A stretch of DNA of 64,000 bases, taken from NCBI RefSeq assembly GCF_000758945.1, contig NZ_JRND01000007.1, forward strand, positions 1 through 64,000, read 5' to 3'. Source of the stretch: Lancefieldella parvula_C (lineage in GTDB: Bacteria; Actinomycetota; Coriobacteriia; Coriobacteriales; Atopobiaceae). The notes under the pieces were generated by a model. It saw only the letters and a program-made list of their open reading frames with translations, was not told where the DNA came from and searched no databases. Position numbers and translations under genes: made by a program. Below are positions 1 through 8,344 of this stretch, in pieces. Each line of letters begins with the position of its first letter. Position 1 is the stretch's first letter.

Positions 1-2
1 CT

Positions 3-44
3 GGTGTAATTTTAGGCGGATTAACATTCCTCACCGCTTTATAG
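3..44 (+). CDS. SemiSWEET-like sugar transporter, C-terminal end only (cut by window edge)
   Basis: The window opens inside a plus-strand frame that reads GVILGGLTFLTAL and stops at TAG (42-44). This closely resembles the last residues of the complete SemiSWEET-type protein at 3061-3345, which ends GILFGLVTALTALL, so I read it as the end of a paralogous transporter. Only 13 residues are visible, and the assignment rests on that similarity and on the terminator that follows directly. Confidence 0.5.
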   Translation, partial: GVILGGLTFLTAL

Positions 45-69
45 TGATTAAGCAGCAAGTTTAATTTAG

Positions 70-104
70 AAATCCGACAGCATCTAATGGTGTTGTCGGA
101 TTTT
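70..104 (+). terminator. Intrinsic terminator after the partial SemiSWEET gene
   Basis: A perfect 10-bp stem AAATCCGACA / TGTCGGATTT with a 14-base loop is followed by TTTT. It lies 26 bp after the stop of the truncated gene. Read on the minus strand, the same hairpin could also end trmL, which stops at 186. Confidence 0.75.
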
Positions 105-185
105 AATTAACACGCATCTCACCTCTGTAGCCATTCTTGACACTTTTTTCGTTCTACATCATAAACAAACTCAACAAACTAATTC

Positions 186-875
186 TTAGACATCCATTCC
201 CGGAAAGCCAATCTGCCGTAGTGCCTCGTACAGCACAATAGCGGCAGCATTTGAAACGTTAAGTGCACTGACCGAGAACTTGTTAGGGTCAATGAAGTTT
301 CCGCAGATATCCTGCTGTAAAAGCGCTGGATGAGAGTACTGATCATCACCGTCAAGTGCATCGTGCTTTTGACTCCAGTCCTCACGATTAACCAAGCTTG
401 CGGAGTCTTGCAGCATTGGGATTCTCTCGCACTCGTCAGCATGCTGGGCCAGGAGTTCCTCGGATAATCCCAAGCTTTCTTTGCCAAAGATAAGGTAATC
501 CCCATCGCGATACGTTGCCTGTGTATAGGTCTTCTTAGCTTTCTTAGTAAGGAAGTGCAGCGGGGATCTACTGGCCGTAAAAGCGCCGTTGGAAGCAATG
601 TCTACAGCGGAGACAGCGTCGTGTGCAGCGTCCCCAGCAGGTACACCAGATGCTTGGGCTAGACCGTTCTTCTCCAGAAATTGATCCCAGTTATCGTAGA
701 CAGAAACGTTAAGGCTTTGCCAATAGGCCATACCTGCTCGTTTGAGGCTTTTGTCATCAAGCGAGAAACCCAACGGGCCCACCAAGTGCAAGTGAGTCCC
801 GCTCACTACGCAGGTGCGGCCAATGTTTCCCGTATTTGCGGGAATTTCGGGCTCTACCAGTACAACGTTGAGCAT
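186..875 (-). CDS. trmL: tRNA (cytidine(34)-2'-O)-methyltransferase, SPOUT family, TrmL-like
   Basis: TrmL proteins methylate the ribose of wobble base 34 in tRNA-Leu using S-adenosylmethionine and form a trefoil-knot dimer. The N-terminus (VVLVEPEIPANTGNIGRTC), the central GKESLGLSEELL and the end (ALNVSNAAAIVLYEALRQ) are the three SAM-binding motifs of the SPOUT fold. At 229 residues the protein is far longer than the usual 150-160. The extra length is an insertion around residues 70-110 and another of about 40 residues between the second and third motifs. It is followed 3 bp upstream by the phosphate transporter stop and may be cotranscribed with it. Confidence 0.88.
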   Translation of the reverse strand: MLNVVLVEPEIPANTGNIGRTCVVSGTHLHLVGPLGFSLDDKSLKRAGMAYWQSLNVSVYDNWDQFLEKNGLAQASGVPAGDAAHDAVSAVDIASNGAFTASRSPLHFLTKKAKKTYTQATYRDGDYLIFGKESLGLSEELLAQHADECERIPMLQDSASLVNREDWSQKHDALDGDDQYSHPALLQQDICGNFIDPNKFSVSALNVSNAAAIVLYEALRQIGFPGMDV

Positions 876-878
876 AGG

Positions 879-1874
879 TTATGCCAGAACAAAGCTGGTC
901 AGGAATGCAATAAGACCGCCAAGTGCCATAGTGGCTGGCAGCGTCACAAACCAAGCGGCAATAATCTTGCGCGCAACGCCCCAGCGCACGGAGCTGCGAC
1001 GACGAGCAGATCCTGCGCCCATGATGGATGTGGTGATGACCTGCGTAGTGGAAACTGGTGCGCCAAGAGCGGTCATGATCTCAATTGCAACGGTAGAACT
1101 TGTTTCGGCGACAAAGCCAATAACTGGCGTGAGCTTAGTAACGCCGTCGCCAACGGTGCGCATGATGCGGCCGCCGCCAATGGAGGTGCCCAGTGCCATA
1201 GTAGTTGCGCAGAGAAGCTTGACCCACAGAGGGATGCCGGTAGAAGGGTCGTGAAGACCGGCGGTAACCAGCGCCAACGTGATGATTCCCATAGTCTTCT
1301 GAGCGTCATTGTTGCCGTGGCTGTATGCCATAAAGGCAGCTGAGAGAACCTGAAGACGGTGGAAAAGACCATGAGCCTTTTTAGGTGGCCAATCAGCAAA
1401 AATCTCAAATACCAGCTTCATAATGAAATAGCCCAGTGCCATACCAATAAGCGGTGAGGTAAACAGAGGAATAACAACCTTCTCAACAACGCCAACCCAG
1501 AGGATGTGACCAGTGCTGCCGGTAAAGACAATGGTTGCACCGATAAGGCTGCCGATAAGTGCGTGCGAAGAAGAGCTTGGAATTGAGAACCACCAGGTAA
1601 AGAGGTCCCAAATGATAGCGCCCATCAATGCAGCAAAAATAACGTAGAGCTGGAGCTGAATGTCAACCAGACCAGACGCGATGGTCATAGCGACCTTCTC
1701 GCTCATAAGCGCGCCGATAAAGTTCATGATAGCCGACATGATAATTGCTGTGCGTAGAGGCAAAGCCTTGGTATACACCGTGGTAGCAATGGCATTTGCG
1801 GTGTCATGGAAGCCGTTAATGAACTCAAATATCAGAGCGGAAACAAGTACCGCAATAAGCAGGATGCTAGCCAT
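879..1874 (-). CDS. Inorganic phosphate transporter, PiT family
   Basis: This is an integral membrane symporter of the PiT family (331 residues, about 10 hydrophobic segments) that takes up inorganic phosphate with a cation. The two family signature repeats are present: GFHDTANAIATTVYTKAL near the N-terminus and AYSHGNNDAQKTMGIITLAL in the second half. They are inverted copies carrying the conserved Asp/Asn residues. The start overlaps the end of the upstream DUF47 gene by 8 bp, so the two are translationally coupled. This is the usual pairing of a low-affinity phosphate transporter with a PhoU-like partner. Confidence 0.93.
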   Translation of the reverse strand: MASILLIAVLVSALIFEFINGFHDTANAIATTVYTKALPLRTAIIMSAIMNFIGALMSEKVAMTIASGLVDIQLQLYVIFAALMGAIIWDLFTWWFSIPSSSSHALIGSLIGATIVFTGSTGHILWVGVVEKVVIPLFTSPLIGMALGYFIMKLVFEIFADWPPKKAHGLFHRLQVLSAAFMAYSHGNNDAQKTMGIITLALVTAGLHDPSTGIPLWVKLLCATTMALGTSIGGGRIMRTVGDGVTKLTPVIGFVAETSSTVAIEIMTALGAPVSTTQVITTSIMGAGSARRRSSVRWGVARKIIAAWFVTLPATMALGGLIAFLTSFVLA

Positions 1875-2490
1875 TTTTCACGATAACATTCTGAACGGCG
1901 TTTGCAACATGCTTGCAAGCGTCAAGAGTAGACTCAAGTCTATCCAAAAGGCTCTTCCACTTAAGAACCTCAATTGGATCATCAACATTTCTGAAGATAG
2001 AGCTCAGAGCGTTGCGATAGACAACATCGCCCTGGTCCTCATACTCATTTGCAGAGCGCGTATGACGAATGACTGAGTCATCCTTGTGATAATCAGGGAG
2101 ACGATCAAAAGCTTTCTGCAGTTCCTCCGATGCAAACAGAATCAGATGTGCCACCTGAACTGCCTCTGGACGCATTTCTTTGATGTCATACATGCTGAGG
2201 TGCGCAGAGACACTTTCAATGCCGTCTGCAATCTCATCCATAAGCAGGGCAAGACGCGAAATGTCCTCGCGATCAAATGGCGTGATAAAGGATGTGTTGA
2301 GGGTGGAAATAATCTTTCCTACCTGGTCATCGCAGAGTGTCTCGTAGTTCTTGATTTGGACTTCATAATCTTCTGAACTTGGGAATGACTCCATATAGGA
2401 GACAAACAGTTTTGCTGTAGAAACAATCAGTGCAGAAAACTCAGAGAACATGCTATAAAACTCATCTTCTCTACGAGAAACACGACTCAT
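1867..2490 (-). CDS. DUF47 family PhoU-like protein, partner of the PiT transporter
   Basis: A 207-residue, all-helical, soluble protein of the DUF47/PhoU-like family. Members are usually encoded next to PiT transporters and are thought to regulate them. Charged helices with EYEDQGDVVYRNALSSIF in the second half fit the family. The gene lies directly upstream of and overlaps the PiT gene. The region in front of it (2491-2617) probably holds the promoter. The transporter-regulator role is inferred from the family and from linkage. Confidence 0.85.
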   Translation of the reverse strand: MSRVSRREDEFYSMFSEFSALIVSTAKLFVSYMESFPSSEDYEVQIKNYETLCDDQVGKIISTLNTSFITPFDREDISRLALLMDEIADGIESVSAHLSMYDIKEMRPEAVQVAHLILFASEELQKAFDRLPDYHKDDSVIRHTRSANEYEDQGDVVYRNALSSIFRNVDDPIEVLKWKSLLDRLESTLDACKHVANAVQNVIVKNG

Positions 2491-2638
2491 ATGACGCCCT
2501 TCACTTGGACTTTTATTACATACACAGACACCTTTAGTATAGCTGTTTAAGGCACGTATGCTGGAGATAATGACAATTTCAACTTCTCCATAGAGAAGCT
2601 GTCAATCATAATAAGATATGGACGAGGGAGGCCAGATT

Positions 2639-2992
2639 ATGCGAGAAAAGCTGTTTGATTACATTGCAAATCAGTACGGTATAAACCCCGACTATCCCTT
2701 CTCGACAGCTCCAACCTATGCGGTTTTACGCCACCCACACAATAATAAGTGGTTCGCGCTTGTTGCTGATGTGCCTGGTCAAAAGCTAGGTCTGGAGGAA
2801 TCCAGACGCAAAGATCTTGTTAATGTGAAAATAGATGATCCATTTCTTCTGGAAATGCTTCTGCACCAGGATGGCTATCTGCCTGCATACCACATGAATA
2901 AAGAGCATTGGATTTCCGTGCTTTTAGATGGCTCCATTGACTTTGATGAGCTCTGCCAATGGATTGATGCAAGCTATTCAGCAACAAACTAA
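2639..2992 (+). CDS. MmcQ/YjbR-family DNA-binding-like protein
   Basis: A 117-residue protein of the MmcQ/YjbR family, a small CyaY-like fold. The family pattern is visible: PFSTAPTYAVLRHPHNNKWFALV, then VNVKIDDPFLLEML and PAYHMNKEHWISVLLDG. A longer start at 2618 exists, but a GAGGGAGG ribosome site at 2625-2632 fits the ATG at 2639. The molecular role of the family is poorly known. It stands alone on the plus strand, divergent from the phosphate genes. Confidence 0.85.
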   Translation: MREKLFDYIANQYGINPDYPFSTAPTYAVLRHPHNNKWFALVADVPGQKLGLEESRRKDLVNVKIDDPFLLEMLLHQDGYLPAYHMNKEHWISVLLDGSIDFDELCQWIDASYSATN

Positions 2993-3060
2993 CGGATATT
3001 TTCTTAAGCAGTTGGGTAAAAACCAGCAATCAGTTAATCAACTATTGGAGGCTACTTTAC

Positions 3061-3345
3061 ATGACAGAAAAGCGCACCATTACGTTTGACGAGAATTTCT
3101 TCAACAGACTAGGACAATTTGGCAGTATTCTCTCGGTCATGATGTATGTTTCTTATATCCCACAGATTACCAATAACCTTGCTGGAAATAAGGGTAGTTT
3201 TATCCAGCCGCTGGTTGCTATGATCAACTGCACCGTGTGGTTTATTTACGGCGCTTTCAAGAAAGAGCGCGATGTTCCTATTATGATTGCTAACGCCCCT
3301 GGTATTCTCTTTGGACTTGTTACTGCGCTAACCGCGCTACTATAA
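3061..3345 (+). CDS. SemiSWEET-type sugar transporter
   Basis: A 94-residue protein with three hydrophobic segments, the size of a bacterial SemiSWEET half-transporter that works as a dimer for facilitated sugar movement. The PQ-loop motif appears as YVSYIPQITNNLAGNKGS, and the second helix has the conserved NCTVWFIYG. A GGAGG site lies 8 bp before the ATG. It appears paralogous to the protein whose end lies at 3-44. Substrate is not predictable. Confidence 0.88.
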   Translation: MTEKRTITFDENFFNRLGQFGSILSVMMYVSYIPQITNNLAGNKGSFIQPLVAMINCTVWFIYGAFKKERDVPIMIANAPGILFGLVTALTALL

Positions 3346-3394
3346 GCTGAGTGGTACAGAAGCAACTAGCAGATTTAGCAGATAAGGCGGTCAT

Positions 3395-3808
3395 ATGGCA
3401 CTTATGGATGTCTATAGGGTTATCTGTATTCCTATGGCTGCCTTTTATTTTTTTACGGTGTATCTGCTTCTGGGAAAGAGGAACTTGAGCAAAGTTTTTA
3501 AGCACACAAACTTTGATCTACTCCGTTTTGGAATGCTCATGCTCTTCTATATCTTTGTGGGCACCGCATTTTTTATCGCCATAATGTTTCTTACGACAGA
3601 AGCTGCGCTGAAACAGCAATTTCTTGTTCCAGCCTTTATGGGCATTGGCGTCCTTATTATTGTCTGTGGCATCTTCACGCAAATAGCCAAACGCTCTGCT
3701 CACGAGACCCTGCAGACTATTAGGGACATAGCTGTGCCTCTTATCTGGGGCGTTGCATCGTTTGCGTATATGCAAACCGCACTCTATTTAGTGGGACTGA
3801 TAAAATAG
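3395..3808 (+). CDS. Small integral membrane protein of unknown function
   Basis: A 137-residue protein with four clear hydrophobic segments (about residues 8-27, 45-67, 78-97 and 115-134). I do not recognise the family. It follows the SemiSWEET gene by 49 bp with its own AAGGCGG site, so the two may be cotranscribed. It ends just before the convergent acyltransferase gene. Confidence 0.6.
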   Translation: MALMDVYRVICIPMAAFYFFTVYLLLGKRNLSKVFKHTNFDLLRFGMLMLFYIFVGTAFFIAIMFLTTEAALKQQFLVPAFMGIGVLIIVCGIFTQIAKRSAHETLQTIRDIAVPLIWGVASFAYMQTALYLVGLIK

Positions 3809-3831
3809 CTTTTCTTCTCGGCACTTCTCCT

Positions 3832-4938
3832 TTAAGCACCCGACTGCTCTTCGGAAGGTTTCTGTCCTTTGGAAGACTTCTGCTCTTCAAGAGTCTTCTG
3901 ACGGCGCTCTTTAAGGTATCTTCCAAGCGGAGCAGTAACAACAAAGTGATTCACAAACGCTCCGCAAGTTGCTAGCAAAGCTGCAACCAGTGCATTTGCA
4001 TAAGGATGCCATGCTGGGAAATACTGTGCCAACGCTTGCTGAATAGGAAAAGCCCAAAGGTAAATGCCATAGGACAGCTCAAATTTAGTGCCAAACGTAC
4101 TAAAGTGATTGCCCATTCCATACGCAAGGCAGAAGCAAGCAATAGGGAAAACCGTCAGCATTGCCAGATTATCGATGCCGCCGAGAACCATGACAAACCA
4201 CAAAACAATCGACGCAAAGCCTAAGACAGGTGAAATAGTAATGCGGTCTCTAAATACCCAGATTAAAACACCCAAATAAAACAAAAGTACCGCGCGCACA
4301 GCACTCAGCTGAAGTGGAGAAAACTTCACGTAATACACTGCCGCCAACACAAAAACAGGTAGCGAGAGCAGCAAAAACTTCTTTTTATCAAACTTGGTAA
4401 GTTTGTAGCTGATAAAACACAGGATATAGCAGAGAAATTCAGCTGGAAGTGTCCACAGAGATCCATTAACCACGCCACTAAATGGATTTTTCGTAAAAAC
4501 TCCAGGTAATTTGTAATCCATAATAAGAATACCGTTGAGAAAATACTTATAAGTCTCTGGACTTGTAAAGTACCCTGGAAGTGAAAAAGAGGTGACCAAA
4601 GGGCCGATTATGAGCACGGTTAATAACACAACAAATAAAAGCTCAGGAAAAAGTCTTAAAGCGCGTGCCGAGAAGAACTTTCTTGGTTCAGGATAATGCT
4701 CGCAACTACGAGCAATCAAAAATCCGCCAAATAAGAAAAAGACGCCAACGGAAACTCCACCAGAGCTCAGCCTATCTTCTGTAAATTTCGCAAGAATGCT
4801 GCTTGCGTTTCCCCCTAAAACTATCACATAGCAGTGAGAAACAATAACCATCAGCGCAGCAATAAACCTCATAAAGTTCAGGTTATTGACACGCGATGTT
4901 GCTACGTCACTCAGTTTAATCTGGGCGCTTCTCGCCAT
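3832..4938 (-). CDS. Membrane acyltransferase, acyltransferase-3 (OafA/YrhL-type) family
   Basis: A 368-residue protein with about ten membrane segments typical of acyltransferase family 3, which O-acetylates or otherwise acylates cell-surface sugars. The N-terminal family pattern is NLNFMRFIAALMVIVSHCYV, with the conserved His, followed by SVGVFFLFGGFLIARS. The C-terminal 35 residues are hydrophilic and rich in Lys, Glu and Ser. The start lies one base after the stop of purN's reading direction (4939), so the gene follows purN immediately on the same strand. No relation to purine synthesis is evident. Confidence 0.88.
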   Translation of the reverse strand: MARSAQIKLSDVATSRVNNLNFMRFIAALMVIVSHCYVIVLGGNASSILAKFTEDRLSSGGVSVGVFFLFGGFLIARSCEHYPEPRKFFSARALRLFPELLFVVLLTVLIIGPLVTSFSLPGYFTSPETYKYFLNGILIMDYKLPGVFTKNPFSGVVNGSLWTLPAEFLCYILCFISYKLTKFDKKKFLLLSLPVFVLAAVYYVKFSPLQLSAVRAVLLFYLGVLIWVFRDRITISPVLGFASIVLWFVMVLGGIDNLAMLTVFPIACFCLAYGMGNHFSTFGTKFELSYGIYLWAFPIQQALAQYFPAWHPYANALVAALLATCGAFVNHFVVTAPLGRYLKERRQKTLEEQKSSKGQKPSEEQSGA

Positions 4939-5553
4939 TTACTTGCCTACCTCTATGCGAACCTTTTGGCCCTCGACGTGAACCTTGTCCTGCGCAAAAA
5001 GCTGTAACACCTCAGGATACAGCTGATGCTCTACCTGGTGAATTGCCTCTTCAAGCTGGTCAACAGTCCAGCCCTCCTCAACCACAACAGGTCGCTGAGC
5101 AATAATAGGGCCGCGGTCGTAATCAGCGTTTGCCAGATGAACGGTAACACCCGTCACCTTGACTCCGTACTCATACGCATCCTGAATAGCGTGCGCGCCG
5201 CGGAAGCTTGGCAACAGCGCCGGGTGCAGGTTGAGCACGCGATTAGGGAAGGTGTTCAGAATAGGAACGCCAACTTTACGCATGTAACCAGCCATAACAA
5301 CGTAATCGACGTTATAGCGCTTGAGCTCAGTAGCAATCACCATATCCGCAACAAACGGATCCTCGTATGTCTCTTTTGAGAGCGTCAGCGTTTGCAGGCC
5401 AGCTGCCTCTGCCCTCTTCAAGCCATAGGCACTAGGGCGAGAAGAAACAACCAGCTCAATAGTTGCATCTAACGTGCCAGCCTGGATGGCATCAATGATG
5501 GCCTGGAGGTTGGTACCCGAACCAGAAAGAAGAACGCCAAGCTTAATTGGCAT
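4939..5553 (-). CDS. purN: Phosphoribosylglycinamide formyltransferase (GART, folate-dependent)
   Basis: Transfers a formyl group from 10-formyltetrahydrofolate to GAR in step 3 of purine synthesis. The phosphate-binding GSGTNLQAI is near residue 11. The catalytic Asn-His pair is in NLHPALLPSFRGAHA, and the Asp of the triad is in HLANADYDRGPIIAQ. The frame is open further upstream, but the ATG at 5553 gives the normal N-terminus MPIKLGVLLSGSG and a standard length of 204 residues. The start lies inside the end of purM (11-bp overlap), which implies translational coupling. Confidence 0.95.
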   Translation of the reverse strand: MPIKLGVLLSGSGTNLQAIIDAIQAGTLDATIELVVSSRPSAYGLKRAEAAGLQTLTLSKETYEDPFVADMVIATELKRYNVDYVVMAGYMRKVGVPILNTFPNRVLNLHPALLPSFRGAHAIQDAYEYGVKVTGVTVHLANADYDRGPIIAQRPVVVEEGWTVDQLEEAIHQVEHQLYPEVLQLFAQDKVHVEGQKVRIEVGK

Positions 5554-6631
5554 CGTTGTAGACCACCTTTCCGGTGCCTGGGATAATCTGACCCATGACA
5601 AATGGCTCAAATCCCTGCTCAGAGAGGGCTTCTGCTACATCGTCAACGTCGTCCATGTCTACGATAAGTGCCATACCAACACCCATGTTGAAGGTGCGAT
5701 ATTGCTCGTCAAGAGACAGGTTTGCGGCGTTAGAAACGTATGAAATTACAGGTGGGATAGACCATGCAGGACCAGCCTCTCCACCACGATCAACCTCTGC
5801 GTCAAGGTGAGCTGGCAGTGCACGGTTAAGGTTCTCGGTGATTCCGCCACCGGTGATGTGTGCCATAGCCTTGATAGGTGCGCCTGCACGAAGAGCAGCA
5901 AGCAATCCACCTGCATAAATGGTGGTTGGACGCAAAACGGCATCTGCAAGTGACTCGCCGTCAAGCTCCTCCAGAGGCTGGTTGAGCTCCTCGACCGTCT
6001 TGCCCTCAATGGCCACCTTGCGAACCAGCGAATATCCGTTGGAGTGAATGCCAGAAGAAGGAAGTCCCAGGATAATATCACCCTCACTGACCTTCTCGGG
6101 ACCTAAAATCTTTGGTTTGTCGACAACGCCTACGACAAAGCCAGCAAGATCGTAATCGTCAGGATTCATAACACCTGGATGCTCGGCCATCTCGCCGCCT
6201 ACCAGCGCGCAGCCACTCTTGCGACAGCCTTCTGCAATGCCACCAACAACCTCGGCGACTGCCTCGGCTTTAAGCTTGCCCACAGCAACGTAATCCAAGA
6301 AAAACAGCGGCTCGGCGCCCATGGGAACAATGTCGTCGACGCACATGGCAACCAGGTCCTCACCTACCGTATTGTGGCGATTGAGAAGCTGAGCAATAGC
6401 AAGCTTAGTGCCAACGCCGTCGGTGCCACTGACTAGTACAGGCTCTTCCATGTCTTTGAGTGCTGCTGCCGAGAAGCAGGAACCAAAGCCACCCAAGCCG
6501 CCAATGACCTCGGAACGAGTAGTTGTAGCAACAGCAGCCTTGATGGCGTCGACCGCGCGAGCGCCTTCATCAACGTCAACTCCTGCGTCGGCGTAGGTAA
6601 TCTGCTTGGCTGGATCAGCGGAAGTGGTCAT
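5543..6631 (-). CDS. purM: Phosphoribosylformylglycinamidine cyclo-ligase (AIR synthetase)
   Basis: Closes the imidazole ring of AIR in an ATP-dependent reaction, step 5 of purine synthesis. Family features include GGLGGFGSCF, VSGTDGVGTKLAIAQ near the N-terminus, CVDDIVPMGAEPLFFLDYVA, GGEMAEHPGVM and the C-terminal HITGGGITENL. The length of 362 is a little above the usual 340-350. The start has a GGGGAG site 5 bp upstream and lies 11 bp after purF, so purF-purM-purN form one operon. Confidence 0.96.
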   Translation of the reverse strand: MTTSADPAKQITYADAGVDVDEGARAVDAIKAAVATTTRSEVIGGLGGFGSCFSAAALKDMEEPVLVSGTDGVGTKLAIAQLLNRHNTVGEDLVAMCVDDIVPMGAEPLFFLDYVAVGKLKAEAVAEVVGGIAEGCRKSGCALVGGEMAEHPGVMNPDDYDLAGFVVGVVDKPKILGPEKVSEGDIILGLPSSGIHSNGYSLVRKVAIEGKTVEELNQPLEELDGESLADAVLRPTTIYAGGLLAALRAGAPIKAMAHITGGGITENLNRALPAHLDAEVDRGGEAGPAWSIPPVISYVSNAANLSLDEQYRTFNMGVGMALIVDMDDVDDVAEALSEQGFEPFVMGQIIPGTGKVVYNDAN

Positions 6632-6642
6632 TGTTTCTCCCC

Positions 6643-8136
6643 TTACTGCTCTGAGGGCATAAGACCCTCGTCAATTAACTGCTGTTCTACCTGGTCAAAC
6701 TTTAGTGCATACGATGGATGCAAGTTGTCTGGTTTATTCTCTGGCAAGAACCTCTGGTGGAAGTCTTCCGGAATTGCCACAGGATACCTGCCGCTAAAGC
6801 AAGACTCGCAATAACCGCGAGAAGGAACGCAGGCAAGCAGGCCCTCCAGGCTCAAAAAGCCTAAGGAGTCTGCACCGATATACTCGCAAATCTCTTGAGT
6901 AGTCATTTTTGCCGCAACAAGCTGGTGCTGGTCGGCAGTATCAATACCATAGAAGCAAGGCCAGATAACCTTTGGAGATGCGCTTCTGACGTGTACTTCA
7001 GTAGCTCCTGCGTCTCTAAGCAGCTGAACAATCTGCTTAGAAGTAGTGCCGCGAACAACAGAATCGTCTACCATTACGATGCGCTTACCTGCAACAACGT
7101 CAGAAAGCGCGTTGAGCTTTAGGCGAACGCCCAGTTCACGAAGCTGCTGTGTAGGTTGAATGAACGTTCTTGCAACGTAGCGATTCTTAATCAAGCCGGT
7201 ACCAAAAGTCACGTCCAGCTCTTGCGCAAAACCCTCAGCTGCAGGAACACCGGAATCAGGTACACCAATTACTAGGTCAACGTCTGCTGGGGTCTCTTTT
7301 GCCAGTTGGCGACCCATCTGGTGACGGACAGAATACACCGAGCGACCACTAATAATAGAGTCAGGGCGCGAGAAATACACCTGTTCAAAGATGCAATCTG
7401 CTTGCTGACGAGGGGAAAGTCCCATCTCAGAAGATAGGCCACTGTCGGAAATGCGGATAATCTCGCCAGGAGCCACCTCGCGCACATACGTAGCACCCAC
7501 AATATCCAGCGCGCACGTCTCAGATGCAACTACCCAGTTATTCTCGCCTTCCTCGCCAATATGGCCGAGTACCAGCGGGCGAATACCGTTAGGATCCCTA
7601 AACGCATACAGCGCGTTCTCGCGGATGAGCACCATGGCGTAACCGCCCTCAATGAGGTTCATGGTTGCGGCAATACCGGTACGCAGACGGTGTGTACGAC
7701 GAGTAAAGTAGCCGATGAGCTGGGCCGCTACCTCGGAATCCGTGTTGGATCTAAAGGAAATCTGGCGAGAAGACAGTTCTTCTCGCAAAGAGTCAAAGTT
7801 AACGAGGGTGCCGTTATGCGCCAAGGCAATGAGGGTCTCATCGATGGACGACATGTGAGGCTGTGCGGACTCCCAGCCCTTGGCGCCTGCGGTGCCGTAA
7901 CGGCAGTGACCGATAGCCACTTTACCTGGCATTGCGTTGAGGTCGTCGTTGTTGAAAACTTCGGTTACGAGGCCCGTATCTTTTCTGATAAGTACGGTCT
8001 GGCCGTCACCGACAGCTATACCTGCGGAATCTTGTCCGCGATGCTGCAGCGCGTGCAGCGCAAAATAAGTGAGTCGAGCAACGTCACGGTCAGGCGCCCA
8101 TACTCCAAAGACGCCACATTCCTCGTGAAGTTCCAT
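6643..8136 (-). CDS. purF: Amidophosphoribosyltransferase
   Basis: Catalyses the first committed step of purine synthesis, making phosphoribosylamine from PRPP and glutamine. The GTG at 8169 is in frame, but I chose the ATG at 8136. It has a strong GGAGGGGA site at 8141-8148, and it gives MELHEE followed by Cys7, the N-terminal nucleophile exposed after propeptide cleavage. The glutaminase domain is followed by the phosphoribosyltransferase domain with the PRPP loop IVMVDDSVVRGTTSK. Cysteines in ADCIFEQ, WPCFYGID and GYCESCF match the iron-sulfur type of PurF. It is the first gene of purF-purM-purN. Confidence 0.96.
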   Translation of the reverse strand: MELHEECGVFGVWAPDRDVARLTYFALHALQHRGQDSAGIAVGDGQTVLIRKDTGLVTEVFNNDDLNAMPGKVAIGHCRYGTAGAKGWESAQPHMSSIDETLIALAHNGTLVNFDSLREELSSRQISFRSNTDSEVAAQLIGYFTRRTHRLRTGIAATMNLIEGGYAMVLIRENALYAFRDPNGIRPLVLGHIGEEGENNWVVASETCALDIVGATYVREVAPGEIIRISDSGLSSEMGLSPRQQADCIFEQVYFSRPDSIISGRSVYSVRHQMGRQLAKETPADVDLVIGVPDSGVPAAEGFAQELDVTFGTGLIKNRYVARTFIQPTQQLRELGVRLKLNALSDVVAGKRIVMVDDSVVRGTTSKQIVQLLRDAGATEVHVRSASPKVIWPCFYGIDTADQHQLVAAKMTTQEICEYIGADSLGFLSLEGLLACVPSRGYCESCFSGRYPVAIPEDFHQRFLPENKPDNLHPSYALKFDQVEQQLIDEGLMPSEQ

Positions 8137-8232
8137 TGGATCCCCTCCGGATGCCTCAGCTTGAGCCACCCTTGATCAAACGTCTCTCACGTTTGGCAAC
8201 AATAGATACAGTGTACCTGGAAATTTACAAGA

Positions 8233-8264
8233 AAAAGCGCTCCGAACAAATATGTTCGGAGCGT
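8233..8264 (-). terminator. Intrinsic terminator after the sortase locus
   Basis: An 11-bp perfect stem CGCTCCGAACA / TGTTCGGAGCG with a 4-base loop; on the minus strand it is followed by CTTTTTC. It separates the sortase locus (ending 8345) from purF. Confidence 0.8.
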
Positions 8265-8344
8265 GTAACAATTTTTTAAGAAAATGGCAGTTTGTTGAGC
8301 TTAACGGACTGCTCTTACCAGAGTTTCTGCCGCCTGTGTACCAG

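Noticed and set aside
8137..8344. Purine riboswitch or PurR-type box before purF
   Set aside because: I looked for a purine aptamer before purF and purE and did not recognise conserved elements. Only the sortase terminator is visible.
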